Source: DATNIC01 sp035604635 (GTDB lineage: Bacteria > Vulcanimicrobiota > Vulcanimicrobiia > Vulcanimicrobiales > Vulcanimicrobiaceae). From it: DNA of 8,346 nucleotides. This document shows, piece after piece, positions 1 to 4,520 of the stretch. Made by a program: the position numbers and the translations under genes. Under the pieces are notes generated by a model. It saw nothing but the letters and a program-made list of their open reading frames with translations. It was not told the DNA's origin and did not search any database. The first letter of the stretch is position 1, and each line of letters begins with the position of its first letter. The stretch is taken from assembly GCA_035604635.1 (NCBI GenBank), contig DATNIC010000139.1, forward strand, positions 1 through 8,346. Direction: 5' to 3'.

Positions 1-55
1 GCGCCCCTTGGCCCCCGCGCCCGCCCGCCTATCATAAGGAAGACGATAGCTGGTG

Positions 56-589
56 CTAGTGCGCAGCCTCCGGCGCGCCCGGGCCTGAGATCGACTCGCA
101 TATTTTGCGGAGTTCCTGCAGGATGCGTTGCGCCGTCTTTCGCGCGACCTCCACGCTGAAATCCTTATCGAGCGTCTTACCGCTCTTCCCAGGCACAGAC
201 GCGTACGTTCCGCGGACGATCGCCACGCAATTGCCGATAGCCTCGGCGTTCACGTGAACGTTCAGGAAACCGTCAAACCACGGGAGCAAACCGCCCGCAT
301 CGGGTTTCCACTGCATCGGCGTCGACGCGACGACGAGGTGATCGACTTCGGGTTCGGTGTCCGCAAACGTCCTCGGCTGCCCGATCTTCACGTTGAAGTA
401 GGCCTTTACGGTCGGGACGAATACGGACTCCGTCTTGCCTGTACTGTGGTTCTCGTGGAAGCACCGTTCGAGGCACGCCACGACTTGATGCGGCTCGCAG
501 CCGATGTTGAGTTTCTCTACGATCTCGGTCACGATCAGAGACAATATCACGACGGCATTTCGACGCCTTGATGGTTTTGTCGGGAGCAT
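56..589 (-). CDS. Hypothetical protein, 177 aa
   Basis: I do not recognise this protein. It is an uninterrupted frame from an ATG with no good Shine-Dalgarno sequence to a TAG. The composition is that of a normal soluble protein: a helical start (IVTEIVEKL), five cysteines (about residues 31, 39, 44, 113 and 164), a beta-rich middle (VDHLVVAS, FLNVHVNAEAIGNCVAIVRG) and a charged C-terminal helix (VARKTAQRILQELRKICES). The hydrophobic patch near residues 12-20 is followed at once by acidic residues and is not a convincing signal peptide. The annotated start lies only 18 bases from the divergent GTG of the solute-binding-protein stub, so the true start could be further in (a GTG at codon 14 or 20). 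It sits on the far side of the tRNA junction and may be cargo of an old insertion, which is inference. That the frame is real is likely but not certain. Confidence 0.6.
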   Translation of the reverse strand: MLPTKPSRRRNAVVILSLIVTEIVEKLNIGCEPHQVVACLERCFHENHSTGKTESVFVPTVKAYFNVKIGQPRTFADTEPEVDHLVVASTPMQWKPDAGGLLPWFDGFLNVHVNAEAIGNCVAIVRGTYASVPGKSGKTLDKDFSVEVARKTAQRILQELRKICESISGPGAPEAAH

Positions 590-607
590 CGTAAAGAGAG
601 AAAAACA

Positions 608-751
608 GTGCGGATCGCAATTTTTATCGCTCTTCTCTCGTTCTCGTTCGCCGGCCCGAGCTTGTCAGCAAGCCAAGCGCAGACCGTGATTCGGATCGCA
701 ATCTCCGACACCGATCTCTCCGTCGAGCCGCTCTATGCGAGTGCGGGCTGG
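608..751 (+). pseudogene. N-terminal stub of an exported solute-binding protein
   Basis: From a GTG preceded by a purine-rich stretch (AAGAGAGAAAAAC), the frame encodes a good signal peptide (MRIAIFIALLSFSFAG, likely cleaved after ASQA). The start of a mature domain follows: TVIRIAISDTDLSVEPLYAS. This resembles the first beta strand and following loop of NMT1/SsuA-type ABC transporter substrate-binding proteins, which are usually about 300 aa or more. After about 48 codons the frame enters the antisense of the tRNA-Arg gene, starting at its encoded CCA, and stops at 788-790 inside the tRNA. The remaining five-sixths of the protein is missing, so I call it a truncated remnant. The family assignment rests on a short stretch. 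A small secreted peptide that fortuitously reads into the tRNA is the alternative. Confidence 0.5.
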
Positions 752-826
752 TGCGGCCGACTGGAATCGAACCAGCAACCTGAGGCTTAGGAGTCCCCCG
801 CTCTATCCAATTTGAGCTACGGCCGC
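749..826 (-). tRNA. tRNA-Arg (anticodon CCU)
   Basis: On the minus strand the sequence folds as a full cloverleaf. The acceptor arms GCGGCCG and CGGCCGC pair over all 7 bp. The D-stem is GCTC/GAGC with a 10-nt loop. The anticodon loop is CTCCTAA, giving anticodon CCT, which decodes AGG. The variable region is 5 nt, the T-arm is GCTGG-TTCGATT-CCAGT (one G-U pair), the discriminator is A, and the terminal CCA is encoded. The anticodon stem GGGGA/GCCTC has a G-U pair and an A-G mismatch at the loop-proximal position (31-39). I see no convincing terminator directly downstream (positions below 749), where the truncated plus-strand gene begins instead. Confidence 0.95.
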
Positions 827-1002
827 ATTGCACCGCTCGTATCCGTCGGCTTCGGCGGGCCGCGGCCGGAAGCTTGCCAGGACATCGGGGCCTTAGAGGG
901 ACCCCTCGAGGTTAAATCGTCATTACAACGCGTTCCGACGGCCCTTCTCCAACCTCATTCCCAGACTCGGCGGCTAGTATCATGAGCGAAGGGAGCAATC
1001 CT
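827..1002. other. Intergenic region between tRNA-Arg and the 118-aa gene
   Basis: This is a 176-base gap between divergently transcribed genes, so it should hold the tRNA promoter (minus strand) and the promoter of the small exported protein (plus strand). A TAGTAT at 975-980 could be a -10 element for the plus-strand gene, but no matching -35 is evident. A GGCCGCGGCC palindrome lies near 859-868 and a short GAGGGACCCCTC imperfect palindrome near 896-907. Neither has a function I can assign. Confidence 0.4.
991..995 (+). promoter_or_regulatory. Shine-Dalgarno sequence of the 118-aa gene
   Basis: GGGAG lies seven bases before the ATG at 1003. This decides the start: an upstream in-frame ATG at 982 would add seven polar residues before the signal peptide and has no comparable ribosome binding site. 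Confidence 0.7.
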
Positions 1003-1359
1003 ATGAACAAACTTCAAATCACGGTTGCGGCGGCGCTATGCGCTGCGACGCTCGGACTGGGTACGATGGGCCCCGCGAAGGCCGACGGCGCCGCGTCGAC
1101 GCGCAACATTATCATCGGAATCGGCGCACTCGGCGCTGGACTCGCGATCGGGTCGAACGTCGTGCACAAAAAGGCCCAGACGAACGTGATTACCGGCTAC
1201 ACGTCGGACGGCGCAAAGGTCTACAGCGACGGTCGCGTTCTTATACCGAACGGGCAGAGCTACTACCCGACGGACTACGGTCAGACGGTCGCCTGCAACA
1301 GCGGCAACTGCACGATCACCGGCGGCGACACCAACGCCCCGTACAGTTCACCGAACTAG
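1003..1359 (+). CDS. Small exported protein with glycine-rich membrane segment, 118 aa
   Basis: The function is unknown. Residues 1-27 form a typical signal peptide (MNKLQITVAAALCAATLGLG, AKA cleavage site before Asp28). A glycine-rich hydrophobic segment at about 36-54 (NIIIGIGALGAGLAIGSNVV) follows and could anchor the protein in a membrane. The rest is polar: KKAQTNVITGYTSDGAKVYSDGRVL, then a Ser/Tyr/Gly/Asn-rich tail with two cysteines (98 and 103) that could form a disulfide outside the cytoplasm. I recall similar short proteins from Candidatus Eremiobacterota genomes, which is the main reason for my taxonomic guess, but this was not checked by search. The gene is convergent with the beta-barrel gene and the two stop codons share the palindrome CTAG. 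Confidence 0.8.
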   Translation: MNKLQITVAAALCAATLGLGTMGPAKADGAASTRNIIIGIGALGAGLAIGSNVVHKKAQTNVITGYTSDGAKVYSDGRVLIPNGQSYYPTDYGQTVACNSGNCTITGGDTNAPYSSPN

Positions 1360-1850
1360 TACCCCAAACGCAACCCAAAAAAGCCGCTGGTCCCGCCGGC
1401 GGCTTTGGCTCCCCCAAAATAGTAGCGACCTACGAGCGAGACGTTTCGAGCAAGTCTCAACCCGGCCAGCAGATCGACGCTGAAGCCGCTCCCACCGGCT
1501 CCGTCGAGATTACCGATTCCAGCTCCGACGCCGGCGTAGAGTGCACCCGGCGTCCGGAGTTCGCCCGTTACCGCATACCGGCCGGGTCCACGAAACGGAA
1601 CGGCGACAGCGATCTGCGGGATGTAACCTATTGGGATGTGCGGGACGCTCGCGCTTAGGACGAAACCGCCCGACGGTCCGACCGGATTCGGCGCGAATTC
1701 GCCGATCGCGATCGACGGACAGACCGCGACCGCGATCGGAACGCAAGCACCCGTTGTGTCGTCGGCTCGAGCGGACTCAGTTGCGGCACCGGCCCCGACA
1801 AGCGCGGCGAGCAGCGCCGGAAGCAACCGGCGCAGGCACGGACGCATCAT
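1356..1850 (-). CDS. Predicted outer-membrane beta-barrel protein, 164 aa
   Basis: A signal peptide (MMRPCLRRLLPALLAALVGAG, ARA cleavage near residue 29) is followed by a short segment with two cysteines (36 and 44). The mature part has alternating hydrophobic/polar strands with glycine: about 103-116 (ALYAGVGAGIGNL), 122-134 (GFSVDLLAGLRLA), 136-146 (NVSLVGRYYFG) and 156-164 (GFFGLRLGY). The final strand ends in a C-terminal tyrosine, as expected for an outer-membrane beta-barrel recognised by the BAM complex. This implies a diderm host. It is short for a barrel and the specific role is unknown. Two ATGs sit in tandem at the start, and neither has a clear Shine-Dalgarno sequence. A hairpin plus T-run lies within its last codons (see separate entry). 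Confidence 0.7.
   Translation of the reverse strand: MMRPCLRRLLPALLAALVGAGAATESARADDTTGACVPIAVAVCPSIAIGEFAPNPVGPSGGFVLSASVPHIPIGYIPQIAVAVPFRGPGRYAVTGELRTPGALYAGVGAGIGNLDGAGGSGFSVDLLAGLRLARNVSLVGRYYFGGAKAAGGTSGFFGLRLGY
1375..1406 (-). terminator. Terminator-like hairpin inside the 3' end of the beta-barrel gene
   Basis: Arms at 1380-1387 and 1399-1406 (AAAGCCGC/GCGGCTTT) pair perfectly over 8 bp. On the minus strand the hairpin is followed by a run of six T residues, the form of an intrinsic terminator. It lies before the TAG at 1356-1358, within codons for KAAGGTSGFFG, so it may be a coding coincidence. On the plus strand it lies 20 bases past the stop of the 118-aa gene, where it could act as that gene's terminator, although only three T residues follow there. 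Confidence 0.4.
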
Positions 1851-1902
1851 TACATGCTAAATCGGCTGCACTGCAAAAAAAGCCTTCCCGTCGCGTCCGG
1901 CC

Positions 1903-1907
1903 AAGGA
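1903..1907 (+). promoter_or_regulatory. Shine-Dalgarno sequence of the ICL/PEPM-family gene
   Basis: AAGGA lies six bases before the ATG at 1914. The in-frame ATG at 1854 would add 20 residues outside the usual family N-terminus and has no ribosome binding site, so 1914 is preferred. Confidence 0.65.
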
Positions 1908-1913
1908 TCGCGC

Positions 1914-2774
1914 ATGGAAACTTTCCGCTCGATCATCGAAGGGAACGATGCGATCGTTGCACCCGCGGCGCTCAACCCGCTGATGGCGAAGCTCGCCGAA
2001 GCCGCCGGATTTCGCGCGCTCTACCTCAGCGGTGGATCGCTCGGCTGGCTCATGGGAATCACCGAAGCCAACCTTACGCTCAACGACATGGTCCATGCCG
2101 GGATCGATATTCGGACGGTCTGTGCGCTCCCGCTCATCCTCGACGCCGCCGGGGGCTGGGGTGACCCGATGCACCTGCATCGCACCATCGCCATGACCGA
2201 ACGCGCCGGCTTCAGCGCGATCGAGATCGAGGACCAGTATCTGCCCAAGCGGGCGCATCACCACATCGACCACGATCGGATCATCCCCGCGGAGATGATG
2301 GAGGCGAAGATCCGTGAGGCCGTCGCCGCGCGCCGTGACGGAGATTTGGTCATCATCGCACGGACCGACGCGGCAAAGACCGACAGCATCGACGAAGCGA
2401 TGCGGCGCGGCGAACGTTATCGCCGCGCCGGCGCCGACATGCTCTTCATTTATACGCGCAGCGCCGAGGAGATGCGCCTCGTCGGCGAACGGTTCGCGCC
2501 GCCCCTCATGATCTTTGCGCCGCGCGACGGGACCGGGGCGCTCAAGTTCTCCTTGGAGGAGCTCTCGGCGCTGGGGTATCGCGTCATCGGCGTCCCAGTC
2601 TTGCCGCTACTCTCACTCCATCGGGCGCTCCGTCAAACGTATGAGAAGCTCGCTCGCTTCGAGCTCGATCCCGCGCTTGGGCCCGACGGCGCGGAGCCGG
2701 AGATGAAAGCCGTCTATAAGACCGTTGATCTTGAGCGCCTGTTAGAAATCGAACGCCGAACCATCGAGCTTTAA
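1914..2774 (+). CDS. Isocitrate lyase/PEP mutase superfamily protein, atypical active site
   Basis: This 286-aa protein is of normal length for the superfamily, a TIM-barrel group of Mg-dependent C-C or C-P bond lyases acting on alpha-oxyacids (2-methylisocitrate lyase, PEP mutase, oxaloacetate hydrolase). Recognisable landmarks are LYLSGGSLG (37-44), LPLILDAAGGWGDP (72-85), AIEIEDQYLPKR (102-113) and VIIARTDA (146-153), followed by the helix IDEAMRRGERYRRAGADMLF (159-178). Several catalytic positions differ from classical members. The metal-binding DxD becomes DAA (Asp77, Ala79), the KRCGH catalytic loop reads KRAHHH (112-117, no cysteine), and the usual glutamate after GADMxF is absent (GADMLFIYTR). 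It is therefore unlikely to be an ordinary isocitrate or methylisocitrate lyase, and automated names such as carboxyvinyl-carboxyphosphonate phosphorylmutase would be overcalls. It is convergent with the methyltransferase gene (shared TTAA). The substrate is unknown. Confidence 0.88.
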   Translation: METFRSIIEGNDAIVAPAALNPLMAKLAEAAGFRALYLSGGSLGWLMGITEANLTLNDMVHAGIDIRTVCALPLILDAAGGWGDPMHLHRTIAMTERAGFSAIEIEDQYLPKRAHHHIDHDRIIPAEMMEAKIREAVAARRDGDLVIIARTDAAKTDSIDEAMRRGERYRRAGADMLFIYTRSAEEMRLVGERFAPPLMIFAPRDGTGALKFSLEELSALGYRVIGVPVLPLLSLHRALRQTYEKLARFELDPALGPDGAEPEMKAVYKTVDLERLLEIERRTIEL

Positions 2775-3514
2775 GCCAACTGCGCGACCACAACGGCCGT
2801 CACGAGTGCCATCCGGACGCGCCCCGCGACGGCATGGGCTTCGAAGAGCACCCGCGACTCCTCGGCCAGCGCATCGAACCGCGCGCCGCTTTGCGGCAAA
2901 TAGGAAGTGCTGCGCAGGCGCTCGCGTAAGGCCGCCGCATCGAGCACGTGCTCGCCGCCCAGATCCGTCCGCCGCACGGACTTCCAGCCGCTCCACTGCT
3001 CGAAGGCAGCTAGCGCCTCGGCACGCAGGCGTTCGGTCTCGTCGGTTGCAAAACGCCGGACGAGATCGCCGTAGCTCGCCGTAAACGGATCGCTCTCGTC
3101 TCGTTCGTAACAGACGGCGACCGCGCGGCCGCCGGGCCGCACGATTCGCGCGATCTCCGCAAAGGTCGCGGCGCGCTCGAACCAATGAAAGGCCTGAAAA
3201 GCCGTCACGATGTCGACGCTCGCGTCGGGCAAGCCGGTTTGCTCGGCGCCGGCATCGACCCACGTCACGCGGCGCATAAAACCAGCTTTTGAGCGCATCG
3301 CGGTATTCGGCTCGACTGCAAAGACCGTCGCGCCGCGTTCGGCCAGCAGGCGCGACGAGATCCCGGTGCCCGCTCCCAAGTCTGCAACGCTCAACCGCGC
3401 GGGTTCGCCGAGGCCTTCAAAGACCAACTCGATCGCCTCGCGCGGATAGACCGGCCGCCCTGTATCGTACGCCGCCGCATGACCGGTAAAGCGACCCCGA
3501 GCGTCCACACTCAA
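2771..3514 (-). CDS. Class I SAM-dependent methyltransferase, 247 aa
   Basis: The fold is that of a Methyltransf_11-type enzyme. Motif I is VADLGAGTG (43-51), which binds SAM. The acidic end of strand 2 is FAVEPN with Glu68. A motif II-like DAGAEQTGLPDASVDIV spans 87-103, AFHWF spans 108-112, and the post-motif RIVRPGGRAVAV spans 123-134. The N-terminus (RFTGHAAAYDTGRPVYPREA) matches the start of many small-molecule methyltransferases of this group. The methyl acceptor cannot be told from sequence. The chosen start is TTG at 3514; a GTG at 3508 is equally possible and neither has a good Shine-Dalgarno sequence. The gene is co-directional with the repeat-protein gene upstream but separated from it by a strong hairpin, so it may have its own promoter. 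Its stop overlaps that of the convergent ICL/PEPM-family gene. Confidence 0.9.
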   Translation of the reverse strand: MSVDARGRFTGHAAAYDTGRPVYPREAIELVFEGLGEPARLSVADLGAGTGISSRLLAERGATVFAVEPNTAMRSKAGFMRRVTWVDAGAEQTGLPDASVDIVTAFQAFHWFERAATFAEIARIVRPGGRAVAVCYERDESDPFTASYGDLVRRFATDETERLRAEALAAFEQWSGWKSVRRTDLGGEHVLDAAALRERLRSTSYLPQSGARFDALAEESRVLFEAHAVAGRVRMALVTAVVVAQLA

Positions 3515-3542
3515 CTGCTTTCACGGAGCGCGACGGGTCTCA

Positions 3543-3574
3543 TCTCTCCGCGCGCCCGAAGCCGCGCGGAGAGA
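3543..3574 (-). terminator. Strong GC-rich hairpin after the repeat-protein gene
   Basis: Arms TCTCTCCGCGCG (3543-3554) and CGCGCGGAGAGA (3563-3574) form a perfect 12-bp stem with an 8-base loop. The hairpin starts about 36 bases past the stop of the triple-repeat protein gene and lies just upstream of the methyltransferase gene. No U-tract follows on either strand, so it may be a non-canonical terminator or an mRNA 3'-end stabiliser. Because of its position, it could also affect readthrough into the methyltransferase gene. Confidence 0.5.
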
Positions 3575-3609
3575 GAAGGCGATAGCGCGCCGCGCGCCAT
3601 CAACGGGTG

Positions 3610-4434
3610 TTACCGGTTATTCCCGTTGTATCCATTGCCGTTGACGACGTCGACCTGGCTGGCATTGATGTTGCCGTTACCGGCCGAGGTGCCGCTTATG
3701 GAAATGCGCATGCCGGGCATCAGGCGCGTCCCGCTCGGATTGATCACGGTCCCGTTTTTGAGGAAGACCGTGTAGCCGTTCTGGAGTGCGATAGCGCTGC
3801 CTTGGACGGAGGAGATGACCGCGCTATATTGGTTGTAAGAGCCGTTGTTGTTGTTGTTGTTGCCGTTGTTATTGCCGTTGTATCCGTTATTATTGTATCC
3901 GTTGCCGTTGTATACGTTGTCGTTGACGACGTCGACTCGGGTGGCATTGATGTTACCGTCACCGGCCGAGGTGCCGGTCACCGAAATACGGTTGCCGGGT
4001 TCTAGACGCGTCCCGTTCGGAGTGATCACGGTCCCGTCTTTGAGGAAAACCGTGTACCCGTTCTGGAGTGCGATAGCGCTACCTTGGACGGACGAGATGA
4101 CGGCGCTATATTGGCTGTACGCACCGTTGCCACTGCCGTTGTAGCCGTTGAGGTTGACGACGTCGACCTGGTTGGCATTGATATTGCCATTCCCCGCCGG
4201 CGAGCCCGATATCGAAATGCGCATCCCGGGTTCCAGACGCGTCCCGCCTGGATTGATCACGGTCCCGTTATGAAGGAAGACCGTCGGGCCGTTTTGGAGC
4301 GCAATGGTGCCGCCGTTGACGGACGAGATCACGCCGTTATACTGGTTGGAGCCGTTTGCCTGAGCGGAGCCAATTGCCGGGACCGTAAGTAAGGCAATGG
4401 CTAAAAACCCGCTTGCAAAGCGTGTGAAGTTCAT
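3610..4434 (-). CDS. Secreted protein with three DUF5666-like repeats, 274 aa
   Basis: A signal peptide (MNFTRFASGFLAIALLTVPA, SAQA cleavage near residue 26) precedes three 64-residue repeats at 31-94, 108-171 and 202-265. Each runs from QY..VISSV through IALQNG.TVFL..GTVI.P.GTRL.PG.RIS to GNINA..VDVVN. This beta-rich pattern resembles the DUF5666/OB-like fold seen in exported bacterial proteins of unknown function. Repeats 2 and 3 differ at only 10 of 64 residues and are closer to each other than to repeat 1, suggesting recent duplication. The linker after repeat 2 is a 30-residue Asn/Gly/Tyr-rich stretch. An adhesive, matrix or periplasmic role is possible, but nothing in the sequence fixes it. 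It has the clearest translation signal in the window (AAAGGAG, 7 bases from ATG) and a candidate promoter upstream. I recall similar repeats in Eremiobacterota proteins, unverified. Confidence 0.85.
   Translation of the reverse strand: MNFTRFASGFLAIALLTVPAIGSAQANGSNQYNGVISSVNGGTIALQNGPTVFLHNGTVINPGGTRLEPGMRISISGSPAGNGNINANQVDVVNLNGYNGSGNGAYSQYSAVISSVQGSAIALQNGYTVFLKDGTVITPNGTRLEPGNRISVTGTSAGDGNINATRVDVVNDNVYNGNGYNNNGYNGNNNGNNNNNNGSYNQYSAVISSVQGSAIALQNGYTVFLKNGTVINPSGTRLMPGMRISISGTSAGNGNINASQVDVVNGNGYNGNNR
3640..4344 (-). repeat. Three 192-bp tandem coding repeats
   Basis: Units lie at 4153-4344, 3922-4113 and 3640-3831 on the minus strand, in phase with the reading frame. Units 2 and 3 share long identical DNA stretches, for example the 23-bp block around 3777-3800 and its counterpart around 4057-4080. 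Such units can recombine with one another and change repeat number between strains. Confidence 0.9.
3832..3921 (-). repeat. Asn-codon-rich low-complexity linker
   Basis: Residues 172-201 are mainly Asn with Gly and Tyr, encoded by runs of AAC/AAT (seen as GTT/ATT runs on the plus strand, most regular at 3844-3861). This is a trinucleotide tract likely to change length by slippage without breaking the frame. Confidence 0.85.
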
Positions 4435-4441
4435 GGGGCTG

Positions 4442-4448
4442 CTCCTTT
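4442..4448 (-). promoter_or_regulatory. Shine-Dalgarno sequence of the triple-repeat gene
   Basis: On the minus strand AAAGGAG sits seven bases upstream of the ATG at 4434. This is a near-consensus site, stronger than any other in the window, and suggests a well-translated gene. Confidence 0.85.
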
Positions 4449-4465
4449 CAGAAGCTAGCCCTGAA

Positions 4466-4495
4466 CATATACCCTGATTATCTCTATTATCTCAA
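4466..4495 (-). promoter_or_regulatory. Candidate sigma70-type promoter of the triple-repeat gene
   Basis: On the minus strand TTGAGA (4490-4495) and TATATG (4466-4471) are separated by 18 bases in an AT-rich patch that stands out from the GC-rich surroundings. The spacer contains a direct repeat of GAGATAAT (two copies nine bases apart), which could be an alternative -10 or an operator. The whole 86-base gap 4435-4520 lies between two minus-strand genes. Only weak, short inverted repeats follow the stop of the upstream dioxygenase gene. Confidence 0.4.
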
Positions 4496-4520
4496 AGAAC
4501 TCGCGGGAGTCGTTCGCCGG

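Noticed and set aside
128..571. 147-codon plus-strand frame opposite the 177-aa gene
   Set aside because: Arg/Asp/Val-rich composition typical of antisense reading in GC-rich DNA; the minus-strand product is more protein-like.
624..833. Minus-strand 69-codon open frame containing RSSNWIERGTPKPQVAGS
   Set aside because: This is the familiar translation of a tRNA gene; the cloverleaf at 749-826 explains it.
1038..1658. 206-codon plus-strand frame across the 118-aa and beta-barrel genes
   Set aside because: Arg-rich, crosses two better-supported genes in other frames, no ribosome binding site and no domain.
1854..1913. Extended N-terminus of the ICL/PEPM-family protein from the ATG at 1854
   Set aside because: It lacks a ribosome binding site, adds residues outside the family's usual start, and would leave no room for a promoter from the divergent beta-barrel gene; the ATG at 1914 has AAGGA at good spacing.
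3541..3600. Possible CRISPR or dispersed repeat array around the GC-rich hairpin
   Set aside because: Only one palindrome is present, with no regularly spaced direct repeats anywhere in the window.
3607..4005. Plus-strand frame rich in Val (VVVVVVAVVIAVV) opposite the repeat protein
   Set aside because: It is the antisense of the Asn-codon linker and repeats; the hydrophobic run is a shadow of AAC codons, not a membrane segment.
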